Part shown: piece after piece, positions 1-10,588 of the stretch
Layout: the number at the start of each line of letters is the position of its first letter
Numbering within the stretch: the first letter of the stretch is position 1
NCBI GenBank assembly: GCA_964035575.1
Contig: OZ037882.1
Location: forward strand, 434,001 to 498,000
From: Rhynchopus sp. YZ270_cl-10
Taxonomy: Eukaryota > Euglenozoa > Diplonemea > Diplonemida > Diplonemidae
Direction of reading: 5' to 3'
DNA: 64,000 bases
The notes under the pieces: generated by a model
The model's database searches: none
What the model was told of the DNA's origin: nothing
The model's input: the letters and a program-made list of their open reading frames with translations, nothing else
Position numbers and translations under genes: made by a program

Positions 1-1397
1 GGTATCCAGAAAAGGATCCCCGAAGAATAATGGTGGTTACCGTTTTTGTTTTTGTTTTTGTTATTGTTTTTTGAGTTTTTTTTTTTTGTTTTTTTATAAA
101 TTTGAAGAGAATCACTTTCACACCAGTTGGGTAGATCTGTGCTCAATGAGGTGCAGAAACCTCTCGTACACACATACATCCCATCTCAAAAAAATACACA
201 AAAGAATGCAAAAAGAATGTGTTGAAATTTTCGAAAACTTTTCTTGTCGGTAAAAAGAAAAAAAATGACTATTTTTATTGTGAAGGAAGACACACAATAA
301 AACATCTATAGTATACCCACCACCTCGGACTAGAAAGAAAAGAAAAAGAGGAGATGACAAATTGAAAGGCATGTGTTCGCAAAGATTAGACTCATATACT
401 TTCAGTTCACAGAATTGAAAAGTATTTGAAAGGCTAAGATGAAACCCAAAGCCTCGTATAGTTGCTTCCCTTCTGGAGTCACTAACTTTAGAACAAAACC
501 TCACAAATTTTTTTATCGTTTCTCAACTTTTTTTTTTACTTTTTTTTTGGTGGGGAAATACCATTCTATACATGGTATGCACAAAAGAAGAGCAGTTTGA
601 CTTGAAAACGTCGTCAAACAAGAACCCGTTTTAAAGGGTGGGTTTGAAACGCAATAAAACGACACAACAAAACAGCCCGTTTCATTGTCCCCGTCAGCGG
701 ACGCAGGCATAAATTATTATTTTTTTGTTTGATAAATTTGTTGGAGTAGCGGTTGTGTTGCCACAGTTGTGCAATCTCCACTTTCTTTTTCGTGTTTTTT
801 TTTTAAAAATGAACGACACTACAAAAGAGATTATAATTGTTGTGGTGACTGAAAAAAAAAGAAGAAAAATTCAAAACTTGAAAAAACAAAATAAGAGAAA
901 AGTACCTCAAAACGCCTCACCGTTCATCAGCGGGACGCAGGGGACACTGGTTCTCCGTGGGAGGTGCGTTCAACCCTAAGAGAACGATTCATTGACCATA
1001 CAAACACAAAATAATGTGATTTTTTTTTTTTCAACTTACCTTCCTTCACCCCCCTGTAAGGGCAACCGTAGGTGAAGTAAGGTATAGTATTGAAATCGAT
1101 GTGGGGGGGGAGTAAAGGGTCAATTTTACAAAACCAGATTTTGAGGAAAATTTTAGCCGAAAATGGGCCCCACGTATAAGCAACCGGGCTCATATTTCTC
1201 AAAATTTAAGTGGTCATAAAATTGTCCAATTTTCGAGATTGACCCCACCACTGCACGGGCGGAGCCCAAAAATGCAAATAAGGACCCTTTTTAATTTGTT
1301 CTCTTGAAATGTGTAATTTCATGTTTTCGCGAAAAAAATAACAACTGATCCTACAAGGGTTGAAGGAAGGTGGTTGAAAACAACAATAACAACAAGG
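1..1397. other. Intergenic spacer with short interspersed repeats
   Basis: No convincing gene is seen; open frames here are short, AT-rich and unlike the nearby genes. The spacer holds recognisable copies of two families repeated across the window: a stem-loop repeat at about 729-785 (family C, also near 12.1, 28.8 and 63.5 kb) and a repeat with the core GGACGCAGG at about 650-710 and 903-977 (family G, also near 3.3, 18.6, 19.3, 21.6, 28.95 and 53.9 kb). About 126-190 resembles the CTCTCGT stem-loop family. Confidence 0.6.
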
Positions 1398-1840
1398 ACA
1401 AGTAATTGCTAAGAAAAAACGGGGTGTGCTGTGGAAAACTCCGCGCGATTTTCAAAACCACCGTAGCATCCTGGCGATTTGCTGGAGGTGCTGATGCTCC
1501 TGGTGTGATCGATGTGTTGTAGTCTGTGCATTCTGTGTTCCTTCCACACTGCTCCAACGACGACGACAATGTGGGGAGCCTGTGGACAAAAACGAGCTGG
1601 ACCACGCCGAGCCTGCCGAGCCGACGTCCAACAACGCTCTCGAGCGGATGGTGCTGGACGAAGAGGACAGCCCCCCTTCTTGAACGTTTCAGATGCTGGC
1701 GTCCCAGTGGGTCTGGCAGCGTACGAAGAGCGTTAGGATACCTGCAGAAGAGCAGAATGCTGGGCGTGTTGTAGATTATTTCTACAGGATGGAGTTCCAC
1801 ATCACACCCCGTTTTTTTTCCGATAGCAATTACTTGTTTT
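1398..1840. repeat. Inverted-repeat element, about 440 bp
   Basis: The ends at about 1398-1442 and 1788-1840 are imperfect inverted copies (AAGTAATTGCTA, then a run of A and ACGGGGTGTG, then TGTGGAA). The GC-rich middle (1500-1740) differs in composition from the AT-rich spacer and is open in several frames, one of them acidic and ending near 1683. It could be a small non-autonomous transposon carrying a gene fragment. No target duplication was recognised. Confidence 0.5.
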
Positions 1841-1852
1841 TTTTTTTTTTTT

Positions 1853-2372
1853 TTGAAATACAAAAACCCTCTCGTGACAATGTACCTTTATTAGTACACG
1901 ACCATACTGTCACATCGTAACAAAACAAACAAAAAAAAGTATTCCCACCCGAAAGTACCGTGAAGAAGAAGAAAAAAAGAGAAGCTGTCGGGGTAAGTTG
2001 ATCCTGAGTGGGTCCTTGGTAACTCACCTAAAGGCGAGAGAGAATAGGGGTGGAAGGGAGGGGGATCAAAACAGCTTAAGACTGGAGGGGAATCAGAGAG
2101 GGAAGGTAAGCAAACAAAAAAAAAAAGCAAACATTTTTTTTTTTTTTTTCAATTTTTTTTTCTTCTTTTGTAAACCCCCTTACAACGTTTGTGGGTACGG
2201 TATAAAAAACGGCCGTGTTGCGAAGGCGGGCAATAAAAAGGGGAAAAATCTGACTTTTGAAATACAAAAGCCCGATCGTGACATTGTACCTTTGATGCAT
2301 GACTGGGTGCACCGTGGGGGGTGGTGGACCTCCCCCAACCATGCAGTCATCCATTTCGTGGTTTACATCTGA
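1853..2372 (+). repeat. Two copies of interspersed family B
   Basis: Copies start near 1853 and 2258 with GAAATACAAAA, then CCCTCTCGTGA or CCCGATCGTGA, then TGTACCTTT. The longer copy ends in a G-run/C-run inverted motif and ATGCAGTC. The same family recurs near 3957, 8940, 21796, 32947, 36419, 37678, 52273, 55506, 55618 and 63873. It has no coding content. Confidence 0.7.
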
Positions 2373-2857
2373 AAGAAAAGTGAAGTTGACAGTGCAAAAA
2401 AACACCCCTCATCTAGGACCCGGGGTTACTGACACTCCGTGAGTAAAACAAAAAAAAATAACAACAAAAACAGAGAAAAAAAAATACCAGGGGCAAATGC
2501 TGTTTTGCACTTATGCAAAAACAAAAAAACAACAACAACAAAACACACATGCCTTATTTCCGCCACACACATGACAGAAGAACCTAATATACAACACAAA
2601 GCCCCTCCTTCCTGTGCACTGCCTTTTGGTGTTCACACCTTTGGGGTTGAGACAGTGTATAAAAAAACACGGTCAGTCTGACCGAGTAGGGTGCTCTACA
2701 GGAGAACCTGTCTTGAGATGACTCAGCATGGCTTCCTTAATTCAGCTCTGCAAAAAAAAGCAAAAAAGAAACCCGGATAATAAAGTTGCCAATTGATTTT
2801 GAAAAATGATAACAAAAGAGAAGGTTGAATTGGTGGGATCGAAGCGCAAGTCTGTAC

Positions 2858-3203
2858 AAAGTGTTCACAAAGTGTTCACAAAGTGTTCACAAAGTGTTCA
2901 CAAAGTGTTCACAAAGTGTTCACAAAGTGTTCACAAAGTGTTCACAAAGTGTTCACAAAGTGTTCACAAAGTGTTCACAAAGTGTTCACAAAGTGTTCAC
3001 AAAGTGTTCACAAAGTGTTCACAAAGTGTTCACAAAGTGTTCACAAAGTGTTCACAAAGTGTTCACAAAGTGTTCACAAAGTGTTCACAAAGTGTTCACA
3101 AAGTGTTCACAAAGTGTTCACAAAGTGTTCACAAAGTGTTCACAAAGTGTTCACAAAGTGTTCACAAAGTGTTCACAAAGTGTTCACAAAGTGTTCACAA
3201 AGT
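2858..3203 (+). repeat. 11-bp tandem array (AAAGTGTTCAC)n
   Basis: About 31 head-to-tail copies of an 11-bp unit run without a visible mismatch. Because 11 is not a multiple of three and the unit lacks stops, all three forward frames stay open, giving repetitive pseudo-proteins that should not be annotated as genes. Confidence 0.97.
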
Positions 3204-4624
3204 AAAAAAGGGGGTCGCAGTCAAATATGAGTGGTGAAAAAAACCCCCCGACCAAGTCTTTACAAAGTCTTTACGATGTACTATATACGAACTTCGACCA
3301 CACCGTTGAAAGGTGCAAAACGCCTCACCGTTCATCAGACGCATGAGGCATTGGCGAAGGGAAAAAAAAACACCAAAAAAAAAAAAAAAAATCAAAACAA
3401 AACAAGAGGGGGTACCATATCATTGAAAGGCTGTATACCACAATGAAATGATGGAAAAAAAGAGAGAAAAATAGCGTTATCAAAATAATCGTGACATTTT
3501 GGCCTTCTTTTACCGGTTTTTTGGGCTGAAAAAAAAAAAAGAAAATTGAAAAAAAGGGGGGGAAAAGGGGGGAGTTTTTTTTGGGGCGAAAGAGAGAATG
3601 GACGAAATCGTTTTTTGTTTTATGAGTTTCTTTCACCCACCGTGAGTTCGTTCACAGGAGGGGGGAGAAAAAAAAAATAGCAATGCCTCTGGCACAAAGC
3701 AAGGGCATTTGACGATTTTTGTTTTAATTTTTTTGGAGAAGTAAAATACACCCAAGGGTAATTCACCGCTTTGTTTCTATTTTTTTTCGGTTTCTTTTTC
3801 TTTTTCTTTTTTTGTATCGACGAACCGCCTAAGTACCCTGGTGGGTAGGTAACTTAACACAGATTTTCTTCTTTTTTTTTCTCCTTTTCGTTCATCACCA
3901 TAAAAGCAAGACTTTGTATTTGTCTTCTCTTTTAACAAAAACGGCAAAAAAAAAATTGAAAATACAAAGTCCTCTCGTGAACAGTGTACCTTGGTGCATG
4001 ACCGGCTGTACCGGGGGGTGGACACCCCCAACCATGCAGTCAAAAAAAAGGGGGAAATAAGGGAGAAAAAACAGCAAATAACAACAAATAGGGGGGAGGG
4101 CATTGAAGGGAAGACAAGTAGCGAAATGCGTCAATAAATGCCATTGCCTAAAAAAAAAAAAAATGAAACGTTTATAAGATGAACCTAAGCCTCTCGTGCT
4201 TAGTCATCTTAAAAAATGGGGGGATTTTTTTTTGTAAGATGAACCTAGGTCTAGAAAAAGACATGGTTGTCGTTCCACGACCCCTTCCCTCCTCCCTTCA
4301 CTCTCTCTCTGTCCCCCTGACTATATTCGAATAATTCTCAAATAACCCTTCCTCCTCCTCCCCCAAAAAACCCACATTTTTTTTTAAATCAACAGACCCC
4401 CCCTAATCATTCTATCACCTAACTGCGGAATAGTTAAATTCAAGACAGAAATGCGAAATGGTTCCCTCTAAAGGAATCAATCACATTTTGCTTTTTTCAA
4501 ACATCCCTTCCCCCCCCCCTCCCCAATACCAATTTGCTGATCCTTTCTTCGACCAACTTTTTTTTTTTTGAGTATCACCCCCCTCCTCATCCCCATCTCC
4601 CCCCCGTCTCTCTCTCTCTCTGTT
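3204..4624. other. Intergenic spacer 3' of the PB1-repeat gene
   Basis: The spacer is rich in A, T and pyrimidine runs. It contains a family G fragment (3313-3357), a family B copy (3957-4040), and one full (4171-4210) and one partial (4235-4262) copy of the CTCTCGTG stem-loop family A. The long C/T runs at 4270-4620 lie downstream of the minus-strand gene. No gene is seen. Confidence 0.6.
4171..4210 (+). repeat. Stem-loop repeat, family A (type copy)
   Basis: AAGATGAACCTAAGC is followed by the apex CTCTCGT and then GCTTAGTCATCTT, an imperfect hairpin in which CTAAGC pairs with GCTTAG and AAGATGA with TCATCTT. Related copies lie near 9191, 9890, 10093, 14184, 17959, 18324, 21739, 28396 and 59050, with weaker ones near 4235, 18257, 21089, 34163 and 57504. 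All are outside coding exons. Confidence 0.8.
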
Positions 4625-7600
4625 CTATAAATTAATGGTGACACCTTGCATTTCGCTTTGATCGTATGTGGCAACACTGCGACGTGGTGACATAGCCATG
4701 GCACTTTGCCTGAAGCTTTGCCGCCCAGCAACACTCCTTCTCTGCCTGCTTGTGTAGGACGCGTCCTGCCCTGTTGTGAAACTTCCGCCGTACTCAGAAT
4801 CGCCGTTGCCGTTCCACATTTCGTGTTCATATTCACCGGTGGGTTGGTAGCGTTCGTCGTTTTGGTTGAACATACGGATTTTGTGTTGAGGGATGTGACC
4901 ATCAGGGCGTGCTTGGTGTTCTTTGAGGATGTGTGCACGGTTGAGTCGCATTTCATTCCTTTTGCGTGCAAAGTACGACGCGCTGCCACCTCGGCTTTCC
5001 CCGCCTTCGGCGTTCCTGCTGCGTTTGTAGTAGGTAGCATCATCTGGGTCATTGAGCTTGTTGTCCAGAATCTTACTGCGGTAGGATTTGTCGTATGCAA
5101 CAATCCCTTCAATATGCGGTGCTCTTGTGGATGCCGGCGCCGCTCGAATGTCCACTGGAGGAAGGAACTTCGCAGACTGCGCAAACGTAGAGTGACAGTC
5201 ATGCGTCCCCCAGTTCAGCTGGGCCCGCATTTCTTGGACAGAAGAGGAAGGGGCCTGTTCTCTGAGGGCGGTGAGTTTGTAGTGGCCGGCCTCGAGGAAG
5301 AGCTGGAGGGATTCATCGTCGTCAACTTCTACGTCCATGTCGATGTCGTTGTCGAAGTAGCAGAGCTGTGCGATCCCGCCAAGCTTGCGGCTTACTGCGA
5401 TTTGCAGCCCTTTGAAGCTGGTTTCGATGTTAAGGAAGAAGGCTTTGTATACCTCTTCCCCTTTGATTTTCACAACGATTCTGATGTCATCGGCACTCCG
5501 TCTGTGCGTCGCGCATTCACCAAAGAAAATAGATTCGGACATCTCCGAATCAGTTGTGTCTGTCGTCCCCTGCTGATCACGTTGCTTCTGTGAGAGGTTA
5601 CTCTCCTTCCTAGATGCGGTTCCTCCATTGTCCGTTGTACTAGTTATTTCAGTGTCGCTGTCAAATTCTGGCATATCCAGCGGTTTTCTGTCATAAGGCT
5701 GGGCGCTTGCCTCCAACGCTTTAGTCAACCAATCCTCCCCAGGTTTGCATCCCATACGGTCTTCATAAATCCCTCCTCTTCCTGTTAGGAGGCCGTCCAC
5801 GTAGTCATCGACGTCTTTGTCGTGCTCGCATGGGTCTTTGCCTTTAGGGGGTGAAGGGACTTTGTAGAAGTCATCATCTTCTTCGTCTTCAGAAGGGTAG
5901 GAGAACTGCTCCGACATGCATTCCTGGTTGTCGTCGATGAATAGGTGGTTTGCGTGGTTGTGTGCACATCCTGTTGAAGTTGCCTTACTGCCTGCGAGAA
6001 GCCCGGAGACGTACCCATCCACATCCTCCTCCGGAGCTGTCACCGTCACCAAATTATCATTGTCTGAGAGAACCGAAGAACACACATCGCTTGTATCCGG
6101 GATTTCAAAAGGAACCCCCAAGCCCCCTCCGTAACCATATCCCTTTGTGTAGTCTTCGCCTATACCCATCCCCATTCTCTTCTCGTAAATGCCACCTCGA
6201 CCGCTGAGAAGGCCGTCAATGTAGTCTTCGACATCAGCATCGTGCTCTGCAGGGGATTTGCTAGGGGTAGGTGTAGTCGCAATGGCGGCGGAGGCCAGCA
6301 TCGTTGCAGTGAGCTTCGGAGGAGGGGATTTTTCGGCGTTTTCGTCAGAAGAAGGGTACGAATCTGTGTCAGATGTTTCCGGGAGTTGTCCAGGTCCAGA
6401 CGCATCCCCAGGCTGTCTCCGAAATTGCTTGGTATAGTCATCATCAATCCCTACTCCCATCCGTTTTTCATAAATCCCCCCTCTTCCGGTTAAGATGTCA
6501 TCCGCCCAACCTTCGACTTCTGCATCTTTTGGGTCAGGTTTTGCGGTTTTCGGCAGTGCTTCTGTAGTGGGAGTTACAGTAGCGTCTTCTGCAAAGGGAG
6601 TTGTAGAGGTAACAACAACAGCTTTGTCCCGCTTTTTCGTGTCGGTTTCTTCGTCGGTTGAAGGGTAGGAAGCTGTATCCGAAGTTTCTGGCAGTTCCCG
6701 ACCCCCAGAAGCATCCCCAGGCTGTCTCCGATATTGTTTGGTATAGTCATCATCAATCCCTACTCCCATCCGTTTTTCATAAATCCCTCCTCTTCCGGTG
6801 AGGATATCATCCGCCCAACCTTCGACTTCTGCATCTTTTGGGTCAGGTTTGGGTGTGGCTGCATCTCCTTTACTCGGAGACGGCGAATCCTCCGCAAATG
6901 GTGCATTTTCTGATTGACTCTTTGTGTTGCTTTTTTGGACCTCATTTTTATCTCTTTTTTCCTGCTTTGTAGCTACCGCATCCTCCGCAAAAGGGTCATT
7001 TCTAGAAGCATTCTTAGGTTCCGTAGCTTCTGTACGTTTTACGACAGCATCTTCCGCAAAAGGGTCGTTTCTAGAGGGGGTTGTGTCATATCTGTTTGTC
7101 ACTTCTTCTGCAAAGGGGTCGTGCGATCCGACGACAGGAACTGCAGTAGGTGTGACCCGCTTCCGTTTTGGTTTTGGCTCTTCTTCGTTCTCATCGGACA
7201 CAGAGGTGGTGTCCACCCCCATCTTGTTTCTTTCGGGTGAGGATGCTGGGGTTCCATCGGGGTGGTATTCCTTTGTGTAGTCGTGGTCAAGTGCTACACC
7301 CATACGTTTCTCATAAAGCCCTCCTTTGCCTGCAAGAATGTCATCCGCATACCCTTCTACGTCAGTGTCTTTGCTTGGACTTTGTTTCGGCGATTTTGCC
7401 ATAATATCATCGTCAAAGGAGGGTTTGTTACCCTGCTCGACTTCAGAAATGAAATCTTTGCAATCCTGCTTATCCTTCTTCTCTGAAGCAGTGGTAGCAT
7501 CCTTCCTTCCAGCGAGAAGTGCTTCGGACTGAATTATATCGGCAACAGAAATATCATGGCTTTCTGCAGAGCTTGAAGCTTGACGGTATTGTTCGGTATA

Positions 7601-7732
7601 ATCATCACCAATTTTGATCCCCATGCGTTTTTCATAAACACCACCTTTTCCGGTCAAAATATCGTCTACATAATCATCCAAATCTTTACGGCCAGCACCC
7701 TTCCCCCCAGGCGGTGGTGCAGGATCAGGCAT
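4625..7732 (-). CDS. PB1-domain protein with seven internal repeats and DPF motifs
   Basis: This is one uninterrupted frame of 1035 residues starting at an ATG. Seven copies of a unit like WADDILTGRGGIYEKRMG plus a D-Y-T-K tail lie near residues 17-48, 124-156, 301-333, 406-437, 501-534, 568-588 (degenerate) and 641-673. Between them are acidic, Ser/Pro-rich linkers with five PFAED motifs, three of them DPFAE (about 204-284 and 381). Residues about 745-830 match a PB1 domain: a basic strand at the start, then an acidic OPCA-like stretch (YFDNDIDMDVEVDDDESL). The C-terminus is basic and disordered. PB1 domains pair with other PB1 proteins, and DPF motifs in endocytic proteins bind clathrin adaptor ears. 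A scaffold role is inferred; the 30-residue repeat is not one I recognise. A possible trans-splice acceptor AG lies at 7819-7820. Confidence 0.9.
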   Translation of the reverse strand: MPDPAPPPGGKGAGRKDLDDYVDDILTGKGGVYEKRMGIKIGDDYTEQYRQASSSAESHDISVADIIQSEALLAGRKDATTASEKKDKQDCKDFISEVEQGNKPSFDDDIMAKSPKQSPSKDTDVEGYADDILAGKGGLYEKRMGVALDHDYTKEYHPDGTPASSPERNKMGVDTTSVSDENEEEPKPKRKRVTPTAVPVVGSHDPFAEEVTNRYDTTPSRNDPFAEDAVVKRTEATEPKNASRNDPFAEDAVATKQEKRDKNEVQKSNTKSQSENAPFAEDSPSPSKGDAATPKPDPKDAEVEGWADDILTGRGGIYEKRMGVGIDDDYTKQYRRQPGDASGGRELPETSDTASYPSTDEETDTKKRDKAVVVTSTTPFAEDATVTPTTEALPKTAKPDPKDAEVEGWADDILTGRGGIYEKRMGVGIDDDYTKQFRRQPGDASGPGQLPETSDTDSYPSSDENAEKSPPPKLTATMLASAAIATTPTPSKSPAEHDADVEDYIDGLLSGRGGIYEKRMGMGIGEDYTKGYGYGGGLGVPFEIPDTSDVCSSVLSDNDNLVTVTAPEEDVDGYVSGLLAGSKATSTGCAHNHANHLFIDDNQECMSEQFSYPSEDEEDDDFYKVPSPPKGKDPCEHDKDVDDYVDGLLTGRGGIYEDRMGCKPGEDWLTKALEASAQPYDRKPLDMPEFDSDTEITSTTDNGGTASRKESNLSQKQRDQQGTTDTTDSEMSESIFFGECATHRRSADDIRIVVKIKGEEVYKAFFLNIETSFKGLQIAVSRKLGGIAQLCYFDNDIDMDVEVDDDESLQLFLEAGHYKLTALREQAPSSSVQEMRAQLNWGTHDCHSTFAQSAKFLPPVDIRAAPASTRAPHIEGIVAYDKSYRSKILDNKLNDPDDATYYKRSRNAEGGESRGGSASYFARKRNEMRLNRAHILKEHQARPDGHIPQHKIRMFNQNDERYQPTGEYEHEMWNGNGDSEYGGSFTTGQDASYTSRQRRSVAGRQSFRQSAMAMSPRRSVATYDQSEMQGVTINL

Positions 7733-8169
7733 TAAATGGGTTGGTGAATCTTTTGGATTGAGATCGCCGTCTGTGATATTTTCTAACCTTGGTGGAGATG
7801 GCGGTTTATCAGTTAAATCTAAGTTTGGTGGCGGAAGAACTGGAAGCGGTGGTGTACGAATTGTGCCGGAGAAAAGGGGGGCGACGGAAAAAAAAAAGCT
7901 CGAAAGTAAAACGGCGGGGGAGAAAAAGACGGCAAGCTAGTTGAGAGTAAGGGGGGGGGGAGAGAAAGGGAGGTCCCTCGCTAAACGCCTCTACAGACGC
8001 AGAGCGAAAACACACACAGCTCCCAAAATAAAGTTAAAAAAAACGCGTTTGAGGGGCGTCTATTCCTTTATACGAAACGGGGTAATGTGTGTGGGAAAGG
8101 TTTTTTTGTGTATTTCTGTATGTTGTAAAGGTGGTGGGAATATCAGGAAGAGAGAGAAGAGCTCTAATA
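7733..8169. other. Spacer upstream of the PB1 gene
   Basis: This is the 5' flank of the minus-strand PB1 gene. On the minus strand a pyrimidine/purine-mixed tract and AG at 7819-7820 could serve as a splice acceptor about 87 nt before the ATG. No other gene is supported. Confidence 0.4.
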
Positions 8170-8650
8170 AACGAGATGAAAGAGTTACAGACAGAGGCAA
8201 CAGGCGGCGAGATGGCAGCTATATTGGAGGAGTATTTTCCTAGAGTGCGCGAATGTGTGAACGGAGCCCCCCGCAGAATCACCACAGACACTGGAGTCAG
8301 TGATCCTCTTTGCACAGAATGTCATCAACACCACGCTCATCACAAACGAAGAAGACACGAAAGTCCCCGCGAAGCACATGCCGCTCCTGAGCAGCACCAA
8401 GTACCGCCACAGGTTAGACGGCTTCCAGCACTTGGTCGAGAGGGTGCGGGTCCCTGTACGTCTTCATCGCGAACGAGGTCGCGAAGTCCAGCGACCCCAC
8501 CAGACAGTCTGAAAGAGCTGAGTGCTCTGTTGCTGAGACAGCGTCATTGAGGGCGTTGGGTCTCATGGAAGCATACCACACCATGGGAAACAAAGAGGGT
8601 GTGGTGGGCCAACTTTGCACCCGAAGAAGATGATAAAGTATTTTCATCAT
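8170..8650 (+). pseudogene. Broken unknown gene, about 150 codons
   Basis: Protein-like sequence moves through three plus-strand frames. The first frame, from an ATG at 8176, reads MKELQTEATGGEMAAILEEY and stays credible to about 8300. The second reads FAQNVINTTLITNEEDTK to about 8430. The third reads LYVFIANEVAKSS and runs to a stop near 8640. No GT-AG introns that restore one frame were found, so two small indels in a decayed gene, or assembly errors, are the simplest explanations. It is on the strand opposite to every intact gene here. I do not recognise the family. Confidence 0.5.
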
Positions 8651-9190
8651 ATGCAATCAATAAATTGATGATAAAAAAAAAATGGGGTTTTTTTGGGGGA
8701 GAGAGAGGTGACCAAACTTCTATCAATGCAGAAAATACTTACAAACAAACTAAGGGGGGGGAAGAAGGGGAACTACATAGCCAGAGAAGGGGGGGATAGG
8801 GGAATGTGAATGGAATTGTGAGGGTGGGGAGGAGGAGGAGGAGGAGGAGGAGGAGGAAAGAAAGCGAAGGTTGATCGGTTGGTAAGGAGACAGAGAGAGA
8901 GTGTGTGTGTGTGGCATCTCAGGTGACATAAAGTAGAGTTGAAAATACAAACGCCCTCTCGTGAACAGTGTACCTTTTGGTATGACCAGGGTGTACCAGG
9001 GGGTTGGACACCCCCAACCCATGCAGTGCTACAATTCATTTCGTGGTTTAAATCAGACATAAAAACTGTAGTTGATGCAGGCACACCTCCGACTGACCCA
9101 CTGTACAATGCCAGCCATCCTGAATGAAATTTTATAAGATAAAACATTACACGACAGTGAAGCCAAGGCGTACAACAGTGAAACACAAAG
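8651..9190 (+). repeat. Spacer with family B and family E repeats
   Basis: A GGA-repeat microsatellite (about 8826-8859) and a GT run precede a long family B copy (8940-9061). That is followed directly by a family E copy (9073-9129: GCAGGCACACCTCCGACTGA ... ATGCCAGCCATCC). Family E recurs at about 9826, 14534, 21494 and 63294. An ATTGA-type hairpin (8645-8672) recurs near 10327 and 21703. Confidence 0.65.
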
Positions 9191-10453
9191 TTTAGAAGAT
9201 GAACCTAAGCCTCTCGTGCTTCGTCACCCTTGAAAAAAAGGAGAGATACCATATGACCAATAAATTATGTTCAAAAGGAAAGTAATCGGGAAAGCGGCGA
9301 AAGCTCTTTTTTTTTTATACTTCTTTTGTTTCAGTTGTTTGAAAGACAAAAGAAAAATACAAAGAACTTTGCCTGATTACATCCTTTGATGTGTTTTTTG
9401 GGGTGTTTTTTTTTTAAATACTTGGTCAATGCAGGGACTAGAAATGGGGGTTCCTCTTGCACTGCTCCCCATATTACTGTCGAGAGGATAAACGCTGAGC
9501 CGAAGATGGCTTTTTTGTACAACAAAAATCACCCCAAAAGGGCTCATGAATTTCAAAAAAGGTACAGATGCACAGAAGCAAAAAATTGTTTCATCATAAA
9601 ATCAAATAAATTATTAACTTTCCAATTGTGGAAGAGGAAAGCACAAAGGACGTTCTATACAAGATACATCCAAGAAATTAAACAAATGTTTTATAAGGAG
9701 AAAGAGAAGAAGAAAAAAAGGAAAATAAATTGTAGCAGGAAACACTTGAGTGACCCAAAGCCTCATAAATGCTGCTTTTTTTTTGATCACCATTTAAAAA
9801 AAGGAATAGGCATTGATTGCATACACACCTCCGACTGACCCAATTTTGTACGATGCCAGCCATCCTGGAGTGAAATCACAAAAGAAAAGTTTATAAGATG
9901 ATCCCCAGCCTCTCTGTGCTTAGTCACCTTTATCACAAAAAAAGAGAACTTGAAAGGATCAATGTACCTCATAGCTAATTAGTACCACAAAAACACATAG
10001 TCGGGATGTTTTTTTTTTTTTCGCCCTTAGGATCTACTCCACATTGCTTTCAAACACATATCTAGAGGAAAGAAGAAAAAAAAAAGAAAAAGTTTATAAG
10101 ATGATCCTAAAGCCTCTCTTGTGCTTAGTCACCTTTAACAAATTCATACACTTTCAAATAAAAATTTGAAAGCATAAGGGAAGTGTATACAAAACAACAA
10201 CAACCCACCTTTAAAAAAGAAAAATGTCCCCTCCCCCTCCCCCTCCCCTCCCCCCTCTCTCTCTCTCCCTCTATCTCGGCCTTTCGTTCGTTCCTGAGCC
10301 GTATTCAGTATAAACGTATTTTTCAACATACGCATTCAATAAATTGAGAGCGGTATAGGGATCAAAAGGTATTAAAAAAAACCCCCTCCCATCAGAAACA
10401 CACAACCAAGAGTACTGTGCACCCTTCTTCTTCCCCCCTAAGACAGGAGCTCA
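9191..10453. other. Intergenic spacer, stem-loop repeats only
   Basis: The spacer contains three family A stem-loops (9191-9231, 9890-9930, 10093-10135), a family E copy (9826-9875), and a hairpin repeat at 10150-10210 (TTTCAAATAAA / ATTTGAAAG) that is repeated almost exactly at 17565-17625. An open plus-strand stretch at 9386-9838 is lysine-rich and low complexity; I do not accept it as a gene. Confidence 0.55.
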
Positions 10454-10588
10454 TCATCGCAGTGCGACACGGCTGTAGACCACATCTGCAGGGCGCTCCC
10501 ACTGCTTGCGTCCGTCGTGGTGTTTGTAGTAGAGGTCGCCTTTGGGTGACTCAACAAGGCGCCAGCCAGGAAGGAGTTGCTCGGACAT
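10454..10588 (-). CDS. WW-domain microprotein, 44 aa
   Basis: The minus strand encodes a 44-residue protein from ATG at 10588 to tandem TGA stops at 10454 and 10451. Nearly the whole chain is one WW domain: LPGWRLVESPKGDLYYKHHD, then GRKQWERP. It has the first Trp, the central Tyr-Tyr, the second Trp and the closing Pro at normal spacing. WW domains bind proline-rich or phospho-Ser/Thr-Pro ligands, so a free single domain could act as a competitor or adaptor. A pyrimidine tract ending CCCCACAG sits two bases before the ATG, which fits a trans-splice acceptor. It would equally fit a 3' exon of a larger gene, but no upstream exon was found. Confidence 0.65.
   Translation of the reverse strand: MSEQLLPGWRLVESPKGDLYYKHHDGRKQWERPADVVYSRVALR

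Noticed and set aside
2806-3237. Overlapping open frames through the 11-bp array
   Set aside because: They follow from a stop-free repeat unit whose length is not a multiple of three; there is no sign of real coding.
4706-5593. 295-codon plus-strand frame
   Set aside because: Antisense shadow of the PB1-repeat gene, whose minus-strand frame has recognisable domains.
9386-9838. 150-codon lysine-rich plus-strand frame
   Set aside because: Includes interspersed repeats and A-rich low complexity; no acceptable start or domain.
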